Shown: positions 37,416 to 46,076 of the stretch, piece by piece
Numbering within the stretch: position 1 is the stretch's first letter
How the letters are laid out: each line of letters starts with the position of its first letter
Assembly (NCBI GenBank): GCA_038131165.1
Contig: JAYPOZ010000006.1
Coordinates: 1 to 64,000 of the forward strand
Reading direction: 5' to 3'
Source of the DNA: UBA6544 sp038131165
Lineage (GTDB): Bacteria > Pseudomonadota > Alphaproteobacteria > UBA8366
Length of the DNA stretch: 64,000 nucleotides
The notes under the pieces: generated by a model
What the model saw: only the letters and a program-made list of their open reading frames with translations
Told to the model about the DNA's origin: nothing
Database searches by the model: none
Translations under genes and position numbers: made by a program

Positions 37416-37688
37416 TTAGTTAACCGAGTCCTTCAAGCCCTTGCCTGCTTTAAACTTGGGCTGCTTCGAGGCCGCGATTTTAATCGCTTCGCCCGTGCGG
37501 GGGTTACGGCCCATCGACGCCGCACGCTGCGCGACGCTGAACGTGCCGAAACCAACGAGACGGACATCGCCACCTGATTTCAACTCATCTGTAATGCAGT
37601 CAAACACTGCGTCGACAGCCTTCGTAGCATCCGCTTTGGATAGGTCCGATTTACCGGCAACTGCAGCAACGAGATCATTTTTATTCAC
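37416..37688 (-). CDS. hupB: DNA-binding protein HU
   Basis: Histone-like nucleoid protein of 90 residues that bends DNA as a dimer. MNKNDLVAAVAGKSDLSKAD begins the helical dimerisation part; FGTFSVAQRAASMGRNPRTG contains the Arg-Asn-Pro beta-arm tip that intercalates DNA, and the C-terminus KQPKFKAGKGLKDSVN is typical. It follows lon on the same strand but has its own promoter in the 190-base gap. Confidence 0.97.
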   Translation of the reverse strand: MNKNDLVAAVAGKSDLSKADATKAVDAVFDCITDELKSGGDVRLVGFGTFSVAQRAASMGRNPRTGEAIKIAASKQPKFKAGKGLKDSVN

Positions 37689-37761
37689 TGTGGGAATCCC
37701 CCTTCAGAATTCGGGAAAGAAGTTAAGCTGGACGGGAATTTCATCTGAAAACCGAGCGGAG

Positions 37762-37789
37762 TGTATAAATAATTCATGAGGCCCGTCAA
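37762..37789 (-). promoter_or_regulatory. Putative hupB promoter
   Basis: Minus-strand TTGACG (37784-37789), 16 bases, TATACA (37762-37767), placing the start ~65 bases before the hupB ATG. Two long A-tracts lie just upstream of the -35. Confidence 0.6.
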
Positions 37790-37807
37790 CGTCAGAACCG
37801 CAGAAAT

Positions 37808-37842
37808 CCGCGCTTTTTTTTAAGAAACGCGGTTTTTTTTTT
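37808..37842 (+). terminator. Hairpin plus T10 (plus strand) that also forms phased A-tracts (minus strand)
   Basis: On the plus strand CCGCG (37808-37812) pairs with CGCGG (37828-37832), extended inward by T/A pairs across a bulged C, and is followed by ten T (37833-37842). This is a textbook intrinsic terminator, yet no gene lies upstream on that strand. On the minus strand the same bases are A10 and A8 tracts ~20 bases apart upstream of the hupB promoter. Confidence 0.5.
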
Positions 37843-37878
37843 CGATACACCCTCTTAGAGCGGAGCGGGTGTCAAAAA

Positions 37879-40290
37879 TTAGTGCCTCATAACGGCGCCA
37901 ATATCTCCTTCGTCCTTCGTTCCAGAGACGGATTCGACCGATTCGCCCGGATTCCATTCGATTGGCGTCATTGATTCGGCCAAAGCGTGCTCCAATACTT
38001 CGTCGACAGTCGCAACCGGAATGATTTTCAAGTTGCGTTGAATGTTCGACGGTATATCCGCCAAATCCTTCTCATTGTCCCGAGGTATCAGAACGGTCTT
38101 GATGCCTCCGCGCAACGCTGCGAGTAATTTTTCTTTCAGCCCGCCGATCGGCAGAACCCGCCCGCGTAGAGTCACTTCACCCGTCATTGCGACATCTTTC
38201 CGAACCGGAATATTCGTCAGCACGGAAACGATCGAGGTCACCATCGCGACGCCGGCCGACGGCCCGTCTTTCGGCGTGGCCCCTTCCGGGACATGGACAT
38301 GGATATCGATGGCCTCGAACGTCGTCGGCTTGATACCAAAGCTAGGCGCCCGGCTCTTCACGTAGGTTTCGGCGGCTTGCACCGATTCCTGCATCACGTC
38401 GCCGAGCTTGCCGGTCTTTTGGATTTTGCCCTTGCCCGGCGTTTGCGCCGACTCGATGGTCAGGAGTTCACCACCGACTTCGGTCCAGGCGAGACCAGTG
38501 ACAACACCCACCAGGTTTTCCTCTTCCGCCTCGCCGAAGCGATATTTTTTGATGCCCGCATACTTATCCAGATTGCGGCTGGTCACCTTGATCGCATCGA
38601 CATTCTCGGTCATCAGGATTTCTTTGATCGACTTCCGCGCGATATTCGCGATTTCGCGCTCAAGATTCCGAACGCCCGCCTCGCGGGTGTAATAGCGGAT
38701 GATGTCCCGCAGCGCCCCGTCGGAAATCGACCATTCGCTTTCTTTGAGGCCGTTTTCCTTGAGTTGCTTCGGCAAGAGGTGGCGTTTCGCGATCTCGATC
38801 TTTTCGTCTTCCGTATATCCGGGAATACGGATGATCTCCATCCTATCGAGCAATGGGGCAGGCATCCGCAGCGTATTCGCCGTGGTCACGAACATGACAT
38901 CCGAAAGGTCGTAGTCGACCTCCAGATAATGGTCGTTAAAGGAATTGTTCTGCTCCGGATCAAGCACTTCCAGCAGCGCCGATGTCGGGTCGCCGCGCCA
39001 ATCCGCGCCCAGCTTGTCGATCTCGTCCAGCAAGAATAATGGGTTGGAGGACTTGGCCTTCTTCATTCCCTGCAGGACCTTCCCGGGCATGGAGCCGATG
39101 TAGGTTCGCCGATGGCCGCGGATTTCAGCTTCGTCCCGCACGCCGCCCAAAGACATCCGGACGAAGTTGCGGCCAGTGGCCCGTGCCATCGATTTGCCGA
39201 GCGAGGTCTTGCCGACGCCTGGCGGTCCGACGAGGCACAGAATCGGTCCCTTAACCTTGCGCATCCGGTGTTGTACCGCGAGGTATTCGAGAATGCGCTC
39301 CTTTACCTTCTCCAGACCGAAATGGTCTTGATCCAGCAACTTCAGCGCGTTGTTCAAGTTCTTCTGGACCCGGGTCCGCTTCTTCCAAGGAATGTTCAGA
39401 AGCCACTCCAAATAATTGCGGACGACGGTCGATTCCGCCGACATCGGACTCATGGATTTAAGCTTCTTGATTTCCGCGTTCGCCTTCTCGCGGGCTTCCT
39501 TGGTGAGTTTCGTTTCCTTGATGCGATCTTCCAGTTCGGCGACTTCGTCCCGGCCGTCTTCCGTGTCGCCCAGTTCCTTCTGAATCGCCTTCAACTGTTC
39601 GTTCAAATAATACTCGCGTTGCGTCTTCTCCATCTGACGCTTCACCCGGCTTCGAATGCGCTTTTCGACCTGCATGACGCTGATCTCGCCTTCCATGAAG
39701 GAATAGACGCGTTCAAGCCGTTCGATAACGCCTTCGGTTTCGAGCAAATCCTGCTTGTCGGAAATCTTGAGCGACAAATGCTGCGCCACGGTGTCCGCCA
39801 GCTTGCCGGGGTCCTCGATCTGATTGACGGAAATCAAGACTTCCGACGGCACCTTCTTGTTCAGCTTAATATACTGCTCAAACTCGGCGATAACCGCGCG
39901 GCTTAACGCCTCGACTTCTTCAGGCTCGGCCCCCTCGTCCACAATTTCCGCCGCTTCCGCCTCGAAGAAAACGTCCTTGTCCGTAAAGCGAACGATTTTC
40001 GCACGCCGGTTCCCTTCGACCAGTACCTTGACCGTGCCGTCCGGCAATTTCAGCAACTGCAAGACCGTGGCGATTGTGCCCATTTGGAAAATGTCTTCGG
40101 TCCCGGGATCGTCCTGGGCGGCATTCTTCTGCGTAACGAGCAGAATCTGCTTGTCGTCGTCCATCACGTCTTCGAGCGCCCGGACCGACTTTTCGCGCCC
40201 GACAAAGAGCGGAACAATCATATGCGGGAACACAACGATATCCCGCAAGGGCAGGACGGGGAAAATCTGTTCGCCGATCGACTCAGACAT
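37879..40290 (-). CDS. lon: ATP-dependent protease Lon (LonA)
   Basis: A soluble AAA+ serine protease of 803 residues degrading misfolded and regulatory proteins. It has an N-terminal substrate-recognition domain (VLPLRDIVVFPHMIVPLFVG at ~13-32), coiled coil, AAA+ module with Walker A GPPGVGKTSLGKS (~residue 353) and Walker B FLLDEIDKL, and a C-terminal protease domain with the catalytic Ser in KDGPSAGVAMVTS and Lys in GGLKEKLLAALRGG. It is encoded after clpX, with a hairpin and a heat-shock-like promoter between them. Confidence 0.97.
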   Translation of the reverse strand: MSESIGEQIFPVLPLRDIVVFPHMIVPLFVGREKSVRALEDVMDDDKQILLVTQKNAAQDDPGTEDIFQMGTIATVLQLLKLPDGTVKVLVEGNRRAKIVRFTDKDVFFEAEAAEIVDEGAEPEEVEALSRAVIAEFEQYIKLNKKVPSEVLISVNQIEDPGKLADTVAQHLSLKISDKQDLLETEGVIERLERVYSFMEGEISVMQVEKRIRSRVKRQMEKTQREYYLNEQLKAIQKELGDTEDGRDEVAELEDRIKETKLTKEAREKANAEIKKLKSMSPMSAESTVVRNYLEWLLNIPWKKRTRVQKNLNNALKLLDQDHFGLEKVKERILEYLAVQHRMRKVKGPILCLVGPPGVGKTSLGKSMARATGRNFVRMSLGGVRDEAEIRGHRRTYIGSMPGKVLQGMKKAKSSNPLFLLDEIDKLGADWRGDPTSALLEVLDPEQNNSFNDHYLEVDYDLSDVMFVTTANTLRMPAPLLDRMEIIRIPGYTEDEKIEIAKRHLLPKQLKENGLKESEWSISDGALRDIIRYYTREAGVRNLEREIANIARKSIKEILMTENVDAIKVTSRNLDKYAGIKKYRFGEAEEENLVGVVTGLAWTEVGGELLTIESAQTPGKGKIQKTGKLGDVMQESVQAAETYVKSRAPSFGIKPTTFEAIDIHVHVPEGATPKDGPSAGVAMVTSIVSVLTNIPVRKDVAMTGEVTLRGRVLPIGGLKEKLLAALRGGIKTVLIPRDNEKDLADIPSNIQRNLKIIPVATVDEVLEHALAESMTPIEWNPGESVESVSGTKDEGDIGAVMRH

Positions 40291-40322
40291 GGAGCACCAT
40301 TTTCTTCGAATTATGAAAACGT

Positions 40323-40339
40323 CCGCACTGCGAGTGCGG
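40323..40339 (-). terminator. Hairpin after clpX
   Basis: CCGCACT/AGTGCGG, a perfect 7-base stem with a 3-base loop, followed on the minus strand by ACGTTTTC. It is ~60 bases after the clpX stop and also lies in the lon leader, so it might be a weak terminator or attenuator. Confidence 0.4.
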
Positions 40340-40352
40340 GAGAGTACATCTT

Positions 40353-40381
40353 ACTTGGGCCTCAATTGCGTCCCCTTCAAG
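40353..40381 (-). promoter_or_regulatory. Putative sigma32 (RpoH) promoter for lon
   Basis: Minus-strand CTTGAA (40376-40381), 15 bases, GCCCAAGT (40353-40360). Compared with the E. coli sigma32 consensus CTTGAAA-N-CCCCATNT, the -35 matches fully and the -10 matches at five of seven defined positions. lon is a heat-shock gene in many proteobacteria. Confidence 0.4.
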
Positions 40382-40401
40382 GGGACGCCGCAAAGCGCCG
40401 A

Positions 40402-41667
40402 TCATGCGCTCGATTCGAGGTCTTCGCGGCGGTCCGCGTAGATGTAGAGCGGCTCCGCTCGGCCTTCGACGACTTCTCGATTGATCACAATTTCCTCGGC
40501 ACCTTCCAACCCCGGCAATTCGTACATCGGGTCCAGCAGAATACCTTCCATGATCGAGCGTAAACCTCGGGCGCCGGTCTTCCGCGCAATCGCCTTTTGG
40601 GCGATCGCCCGCAATGCGTCCTCGGAGAACTCGAGATGCACGCCTTCCATCTCAAAGAGACGCTGATATTGTTTGATGAGTGCATTTCGCGGCTGGGTCA
40701 AAATTTCGACCAACGCGTCTTCATCCAAATCCGTCAAGGTCGCGAGGACCGGCAATCTGCCGACAAATTCGGGAATCAAACCGAATTTCAAGAGGTCTTC
40801 CGGCTCGACGTCGATCAAGATTTCGCCAACCAGTTGGTCGTCAGGTCCGCGCACATCCGCACCGAAGCCGATGGCCGACCCTTTAAAGCGAGACGAAATG
40901 ATTTTCTCCAGACCGGAGAAGGCCCCGCCGCAGATAAACAGGATGTTCGTCGTGTCGACCTGCAGGAATTCCTGTTGCGGATGCTTGCGCCCGCCTTGTG
41001 GCGGCACGCTGGCAACCGTGCCTTCCATGATCTTCAAGAGCGCTTGCTGCACGCCTTCGCCCGACACGTCGCGCGTAATCGACGGATTGTCCGACTTGCG
41101 GCTTATCTTATCGACCTCGTCGATATAGACGATACCGCGTTGCGCACGTTCCACATTGTAGTCCGCAGATTGCAGCAACTTCAGAATGATATTCTCGACA
41201 TCTTCGCCGACATATCCGGCCTCGGTCAAAGTCGTCGCGTCGGCCATGGTGAACGGCACATCCAGAATTCGCGCCAGCGTCTGCGCGAGCAAGGTCTTGC
41301 CGCAGCCCGTCGGCCCGACCAAGAGGATATTGGATTTCGCCAGCTCGACGTCGCCGTTCTTCCCACCATGGCTGAGCCGTTTATAGTGATTGTGCACGGC
41401 GACGGACAGAACGCGTTTCGCATGCGCCTGCCCAATCACATAATCGTCTAGGACTTGGCGAATTTCCTTTGGTGTCGGAACGCCGTCGCTCGACTTGGAG
41501 ACCGTGGCCTTGTGGTCTTCCTTGATAATATCCATGCAAAGCTCGACGCATTCATCGCAGATGAACACGGTCGGCCCGGCGATCAGCTTGCGTACCTCGT
41601 GCTGGCTCTTACCGCAAAACGAGCAGTAGAGCGTATTCTTTGAGTCGCCGTTGCTGGACTTCGTCAT
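40402..41667 (-). CDS. clpX: ATP-dependent Clp protease ATP-binding subunit ClpX
   Basis: This 421-residue AAA+ unfoldase delivers substrates to ClpP. An N-terminal zinc-binding domain has two Cys pairs (CSFCGKSQHEV and FICDECVEL). The AAA+ core has Walker A GPTGCGKTLLAQT, the pore loop GYVGEDVEN and Walker B IVYIDEVDKI. It is 221 bases from clpP. Oddly, its start codon is preceded by an anti-Shine-Dalgarno-like sequence rather than by a ribosome binding site. Confidence 0.97.
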   Translation of the reverse strand: MTKSSNGDSKNTLYCSFCGKSQHEVRKLIAGPTVFICDECVELCMDIIKEDHKATVSKSSDGVPTPKEIRQVLDDYVIGQAHAKRVLSVAVHNHYKRLSHGGKNGDVELAKSNILLVGPTGCGKTLLAQTLARILDVPFTMADATTLTEAGYVGEDVENIILKLLQSADYNVERAQRGIVYIDEVDKISRKSDNPSITRDVSGEGVQQALLKIMEGTVASVPPQGGRKHPQQEFLQVDTTNILFICGGAFSGLEKIISSRFKGSAIGFGADVRGPDDQLVGEILIDVEPEDLLKFGLIPEFVGRLPVLATLTDLDEDALVEILTQPRNALIKQYQRLFEMEGVHLEFSEDALRAIAQKAIARKTGARGLRSIMEGILLDPMYELPGLEGAEEIVINREVVEGRAEPLYIYADRREDLESSA

Positions 41668-41680
41668 AAGGAGGTTATCC
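41668..41680 (-). promoter_or_regulatory. Anti-Shine-Dalgarno-like sequence abutting the clpX start
   Basis: The 13 bases directly before the clpX ATG read GGATAACCTCCTT, identical to the 3' tail of bacterial 16S rRNA (GGATCACCTCCTT) except for one base. This cannot pair with the ribosome as a Shine-Dalgarno; it is its complement. The start codon itself is well supported by the ClpX N-terminal sequence. Confidence 0.6.
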
Positions 41681-41860
41681 GTTCGTTGCAGACTTCGGTA
41701 ATCATGTTAGCCAAACAGACTCCCGGTAAACAATCACAAATATTCTTGCACGCAATTCATTAACGCGGGCTTAATCTCACGCGCCGAGAAGCGTTGCAGT
41801 CCAATGAGTCGCGGGCCGCACGCTGCGCAACTTTGCTCGCCCGCCCTCAAGCCATTGGCC

Positions 41861-41879
41861 CGACCGGAAAGTCCGGTCG
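41861..41879 (-). terminator. Hairpin just after clpP
   Basis: A perfect 8-base stem CGACCGGA/TCCGGTCG with a 3-base loop, 8 bases after the clpP stop. No T-run follows on the minus strand, so it may protect the 3' end or aid Rho-independent pausing only weakly. Confidence 0.4.
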
Positions 41880-41887
41880 AAAGATAT

Positions 41888-42559
41888 TTAACTATCGGAA
41901 CCCGAATCGCCCTGATCCGAGCCGGCCGTGTCGCTGGCTCCGGCCGCGTCTGTCCGCGCAAATTCGACCTTATCGATCAAGCCGAAGTTCAGAGCGTCCT
42001 CGGCCGACATGAAATTGTCGCGCTCTAGCGCCTGCTCGATCGCCTCATATTCCTGGCCGGTATGCTTCACGTAGATTTCGTTCAGGCGCCGGCGCAGATT
42101 GAGAATCTCACGCGCGTGAATCTCGATGTCGCTGGCCTGTCCTTGGAAACCGCCGGACGGCTGATGCAGCATGATCCGGCTGTTCGGAAGACTGTAGCGC
42201 TTTCCCTTCGCACCGGCCGCCAGAAGCAAAGACCCCATCGACGCCGCCTGTCCAAGACAAACGGTCGAGACGTCGGGTTTGATGTATTGCATGGTGTCGT
42301 AGATCGAAAGTCCCGACGTGACGATTCCGCCCGGCGAATTGATGTAGAACGCGATATCCTTGTTCGGGTTCTCCGATTCCAGAAACAGCAATTGCGCTGA
42401 AATCACGCAAGCAACAGCATCGTTAACCGGTCCGGTCAGGAAGATGATCCGTTCCTTCAGCAAGCGTGAATAGATGTCGTAGGACCGCTCCCCGCGATTC
42501 GTCTGCTCGACGACCATGGGAATAAGCGCGTTCATTTGTGTATCGTGGTAGGTCGTCAT
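41888..42559 (-). CDS. clpP: ATP-dependent Clp protease proteolytic subunit
   Basis: This 223-residue serine peptidase forms a two-ring 14-mer. The catalytic Ser is in CLGQAASMGSLLLAAG (~residue 105), His in RIMLHQPSGGFQGQ (~130), and an Asp lies downstream. The C-terminus has an Ala/Gly/Ser/Asp-rich tail (AAGASDTAGSDQGDSGSDS) longer than in E. coli. It is 37 bases after tig and precedes clpX, the standard tig-clpP-clpX order. Confidence 0.96.
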   Translation of the reverse strand: MTTYHDTQMNALIPMVVEQTNRGERSYDIYSRLLKERIIFLTGPVNDAVACVISAQLLFLESENPNKDIAFYINSPGGIVTSGLSIYDTMQYIKPDVSTVCLGQAASMGSLLLAAGAKGKRYSLPNSRIMLHQPSGGFQGQASDIEIHAREILNLRRRLNEIYVKHTGQEYEAIEQALERDNFMSAEDALNFGLIDKVEFARTDAAGASDTAGSDQGDSGSDS

Positions 42560-42596
42560 TTCCTGTATTCCGATCCTTTCAAGCTGGCCGACCGGC

Positions 42597-44024
42597 TCAA
42601 CTATCCTCTTTCGCGTCTGTCGCCTCGGCCTCTTCTTCGGCCGGTTTTGCCTTTTTCTTGGCGGCCTTCTTCTTCGGCGCCTTCTTTTCCGCTTTGGCCT
42701 CGTCTTCTTCAGGCATGGCCATCAGTTCTTCCGGCGTGACCTTGCGCTCGGTGACTTCCGCCATTTCAAGCATGAAGTCGATCACCTTGTCCTCGAACAG
42801 AGGGGCCCGAAGTCCGGCCATCGCCTGCTGATTCTGCTGGAAGTACTCCATCACCTGACGCTCTTGGCCCGGATATTTGCGCACTTCCTGCAGCATCGCC
42901 TGATTTATTTCTTCGGCTTTCACTTCGATATTGTTTTGACGCCCGACCTCCGCAAGAAGCAATCCCAGTCGAACCCGCCGGGTCGCGATTTTCTCGTACT
43001 CGGCGCGTAACTCCTCCTCGGGTTTCTCTTTTTCTTCGTCGTCGAGTCGGCCTTCGCGGCGCGCCTCTTCGAACTGCTCCCAAATGGATTGAGTTTCGGT
43101 CTCTACCATGCCCGGCGGAATCTCGAACTCGTGCGCCTCATCGAGCTTGTCGAGCAGGTCCCGCTTCAACCGGTTGCGCGTGAACATCGAGTAATTCTGC
43201 TCGAGTTGCTGACGGGTTCCGTCCTTCAATTGCTCCAGCGATTCAAGGCCAAGCGACTTCGCCAATTCATCGTCGATCGGCGTTTCCACCTGTTCGCGAA
43301 TCTCCTTGACGTCGACCTCGAAGACTGCGTCCTTGCCCTTCAGGTTCTCCGCCGGGTATTCGTCGGGAAACGAGACATTGACGGTCACGTGTTCCTTCGG
43401 CTTCGCGCCGATCAACTGGTCTTCAAAGCCGGGAATGAAGCGATTGGACCCAAGCGTCAGCTGGAAGTCTTCCGCTTTGCCGCCCTCGAACTCCTCGCCG
43501 TCGACCGATCCGACGAAATCGATAACGACGATATCGTCCTTCCGCGCTTTGCGAGCGCGTTTGATCGGCTCCGAGCGCACCATCTCCGACGCGATATTGG
43601 CCATCGACTTGTCGATTTCCTCGTCGCTGATGTCGCAGACCAGCTTCTCCAGCTTCAATGTCCGGAAGTCGATGGGGGTGATCTCGGGCATGACCTCCAC
43701 CGCCATCGTATATTCGAGGTCGGCGCCGTCCTCGAACTTCGTCACATCGATTTTTGGCTGAGTGGCGGGCGTAAGGCTCTGATCCGAAATCGCCTGGGAG
43801 GACGATTCCACGACAGCGTCCTGGATGACATCGCCGAGTACCGCCTGTCCATAACGTTGCCGCAGGAGCGTGGTCGGCACTTTCCCCGGTCGAAAACCGG
43901 GAATAGAGACTTGCTGCCCAATCTCCTTGAGCTTCGTTAGAACACGGTCTTCAATGTCGGCTGCCGGAATCACGATTGTGTATTCACGGCTCAAGCCTTC
44001 GTTCTTCGTTTCTGTAACCTGCAT
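42597..44024 (-). CDS. tig: Trigger factor
   Basis: Ribosome-associated chaperone and peptidyl-prolyl isomerase, 475 residues. It has the N-terminal ribosome-docking domain with PGFRPGKVPTTLLRQRYG (~residues 43-60), an FKBP-type PPIase domain around DIVVIDFVGSVDGEEFEGG (~165-185) and a long helical C-terminal arm domain. It ends with a Lys/Ala-rich tail (KAPKKKAAKKKAKPAEE) frequent in alphaproteobacteria. It lies upstream of clpP. Confidence 0.96.
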   Translation of the reverse strand: MQVTETKNEGLSREYTIVIPAADIEDRVLTKLKEIGQQVSIPGFRPGKVPTTLLRQRYGQAVLGDVIQDAVVESSSQAISDQSLTPATQPKIDVTKFEDGADLEYTMAVEVMPEITPIDFRTLKLEKLVCDISDEEIDKSMANIASEMVRSEPIKRARKARKDDIVVIDFVGSVDGEEFEGGKAEDFQLTLGSNRFIPGFEDQLIGAKPKEHVTVNVSFPDEYPAENLKGKDAVFEVDVKEIREQVETPIDDELAKSLGLESLEQLKDGTRQQLEQNYSMFTRNRLKRDLLDKLDEAHEFEIPPGMVETETQSIWEQFEEARREGRLDDEEKEKPEEELRAEYEKIATRRVRLGLLLAEVGRQNNIEVKAEEINQAMLQEVRKYPGQERQVMEYFQQNQQAMAGLRAPLFEDKVIDFMLEMAEVTERKVTPEELMAMPEEDEAKAEKKAPKKKAAKKKAKPAEEEAEATDAKEDS

Positions 44025-44088
44025 GAACGGTACCGATCGGGGTCTGGTTGTGGCCTATTGCAAAATGCGCCCAGCCTATCTCAAGACT

Positions 44089-44173
44089 TGGTGCGGGCGG
44101 AGGGACTCGAACCCCCACAGATTTCTCCACGTGGACCTAAACCACGCGCGTCTACCAATTCCGCCACGCCCGC
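44089..44173 (-). tRNA. tRNA-Leu (anticodon TAG)
   Basis: An 85-base class II tRNA with encoded CCA. The acceptor GCGGGCG pairs with CGCCCGC; the anticodon loop TTTAGGT is closed by GTGG/CCAC; the long variable arm (around GTGGAGAAATCTGTG) and A discriminator are Leu features. Confidence 0.96.
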
Positions 44174-44209
44174 GGAATTCGGTCTTCATCCGGGCGCATC
44201 GAGCGGCTC

Positions 44210-44238
44210 TGTATAAGAATACGCGAGGGGTGGGTCAA
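44210..44238 (-). promoter_or_regulatory. Putative promoter of tRNA-Leu
   Basis: Minus-strand TTGACC (44233-44238), 17 bases, TATACA (44210-44215), about 37 bases before the mature 5' end. Confidence 0.65.
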
Positions 44239-44279
44239 GCAATGCAAATCGTCGAGGGGGACGAAGCCAGCAAAAAATT

Positions 44280-44609
44280 TCACGCCTCAGACAATCGCTC
44301 GCGGTAGGTTTCGGTGAATGCCGCCAGCGCCAGGGTCCGCGGACCTTCATAATAAGAGGAGGCAATATGCCGTCGCGCGATACTGACTTCATAGCGCACA
44401 TGAGCAATGCCGAACGTATCCGTGCGCATCCCGATTATCCGTGCTGTCTCGACGGACGTGTTGTCTCGGGTTCGATGAAAAAGCGATCCCGATTTTACGA
44501 ACTCGATTCTTCGGCCACGCTTGATGAACAGGCTCAAGCGCTCGCTGCTCCGTTGAGTCAACAGCTCCGCCCGGGTTTTACCCCGCAGCGGCAAGACATT
44601 TTCCGGCAT
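44280..44609 (-). CDS. Conserved-looking hypothetical protein
   Basis: A 109-residue cytoplasmic protein without signal or membrane segment. The middle reads as consecutive beta strands (RRIEFVKSGSLFHR, TSVETARIIGMRTDTFGIAH, VRYEVSI), ending in the acidic/aromatic segment GPRTLALAAFTETYRERL. That pattern suggests a small beta-barrel or SH3/PilZ-like unit, but I cannot assign a family. It is transcribed toward tRNA-Leu and separated from malonyl-CoA decarboxylase by 75 bases. Confidence 0.65.
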   Translation of the reverse strand: MPENVLPLRGKTRAELLTQRSSERLSLFIKRGRRIEFVKSGSLFHRTRDNTSVETARIIGMRTDTFGIAHVRYEVSIARRHIASSYYEGPRTLALAAFTETYRERLSEA

Positions 44610-44684
44610 TTCGTGCTCCCCGCGGCTCTGCGGCCGCCTATTTAGAACGCCGTATCATTAAGTCACGCAATTACTATTATAGCA

Positions 44685-46076
44685 TCAAGTCTTTAAAAGA
44701 CGACTAACATTTGTAGACGCCTTTATTTTCCTGTCTCCGGTATAAGCCTCATGGTTTTCTTCGATCTTGTCTAACTTGTATAAGTAATTAACCATGAGAC
44801 CGTAAGAACGCTCCATCCCCGAAGCGCTCGCATTGCCCTTCCAGCACAGCCGTTCGACCAATGCGCCATTCGTCAGATGGAAATGAGCGACGGGGTCGAG
44901 CGCCCGATCGCCCCTGCCCTTTTCCTTCAGAAGATAGCGCGCGCAAAGCCGCATCAAGACCGGCATGACGGCATTGCCGATCAGTTCGTCGTCCAGCCAA
45001 TTCGAAGTGGACAGGATGATCTGCAGCGGATTCTGCGTCTCCCCGGATAAGGCAGCGACCTTGCGCAAAGCCTCGCCCTCGTCGGCATTCAAGATCGGCA
45101 TATCACCGGCGAGCGCGGTGTCCAACCAATTTCTGAAGCCCGGAATTGGCGATAATGTCGAAAAGGTCTTCAGACGCGGAAACTCGCCTTGCAGCTCGTC
45201 GACGACACGTTTGATGAGAAATCCGCCAAAACTGATTCCGGCCAGCCCTCTTTGCGCATTGGAGATGGAGTAAAAAATCGCCGTATCGGCATCATCCGGG
45301 TCGATGACCGGCGCGTCTTCGTCCAGCAACTCCTGAACGTTCCCCGCAAGCCCGTTGACCAATGCGACCTCGACGAAGATCAGCGGTTCGTCGGGCATCC
45401 TCGGATGGAAGAAGGCGAAGCATCTGCGGTCCGAATCCAGCCGGTTCTTGAGATCGTCCCAACTCCGGATTTCATGCACGGCCTCGTAGGCGATCAACTT
45501 CTCCAGGAGGCTCGCGGGCGCATCCCAGGTGATTTGCCGCAGCTCCAGAAATCCGACATCGAACCAAGAGGTAAGCAGCTGCCGCAAATCATTGTCGAGC
45601 GCGCGAAACGACGCGCTCTTGCGCGTCAAACGCGTGAGGTCCGCACGCAGGTCGACCAAAAACTTAACGCCTTCGGGCAACCCGTTAAACTGCATCAATA
45701 ATTTGACCCGACCAGGCTCCAAAGCCTGGCGCAACTTTGCATATGCCACGCCGCGTTCGTGCGGCTCGATCCCCTGCAGCACCGTCAATTCCTGCGAGAC
45801 CGCTTCGTCGTCGATATCGAAATCCTCGGCCAGAATTTTGAGGAACCGCTCCCGTCCCTTCTTATCGAGCTCCAAATAGGTATGCCCCAGAGTAGCCGCC
45901 CGGCTCCGGGCAGAGACTTCGCCGCCCCGCGACTCCAGGCAAGATTGCATTTGCTCGCGCAGACGATCAACGTCGTTACTCGAAGAGAGGTCCGGTTTTA
46001 TCGTCCCCGAAATCGAGTCGGTAATCCCTCTCCAAGCGCCTCGTAACCGTTGAAGCAATGTCGCGGCTTCAGTCAT
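44685..46076 (-). CDS. Malonyl-CoA decarboxylase
   Basis: Converts malonyl-CoA to acetyl-CoA and CO2. The 463-residue protein has an N-terminal helical oligomerisation domain and a GNAT-like catalytic domain. Family segments are CFAFFHPRMPDEPLIFVEVA, IFYSISNAQRGLAGISFGGF, TFSTLSPIPGFRNWL (with the catalytic Ser) and HFHLTNGALVERL (with the catalytic His). It overlaps the upstream nnr gene by 4 bases (ATGA). Possible roles are removing excess malonyl-CoA or using malonate. Confidence 0.93.
   Translation of the reverse strand: MTEAATLLQRLRGAWRGITDSISGTIKPDLSSSNDVDRLREQMQSCLESRGGEVSARSRAATLGHTYLELDKKGRERFLKILAEDFDIDDEAVSQELTVLQGIEPHERGVAYAKLRQALEPGRVKLLMQFNGLPEGVKFLVDLRADLTRLTRKSASFRALDNDLRQLLTSWFDVGFLELRQITWDAPASLLEKLIAYEAVHEIRSWDDLKNRLDSDRRCFAFFHPRMPDEPLIFVEVALVNGLAGNVQELLDEDAPVIDPDDADTAIFYSISNAQRGLAGISFGGFLIKRVVDELQGEFPRLKTFSTLSPIPGFRNWLDTALAGDMPILNADEGEALRKVAALSGETQNPLQIILSTSNWLDDELIGNAVMPVLMRLCARYLLKEKGRGDRALDPVAHFHLTNGALVERLCWKGNASASGMERSYGLMVNYLYKLDKIEENHEAYTGDRKIKASTNVSRLLKT

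Noticed and set aside
40370..40386. Palindrome TCCCCTTCAAGGGGA as a terminator or operator
   Set aside because: The centre is a single base, so no hairpin can form; its overlap with the CTTGAA box explains part of it. An operator role cannot be excluded but is unsupported.
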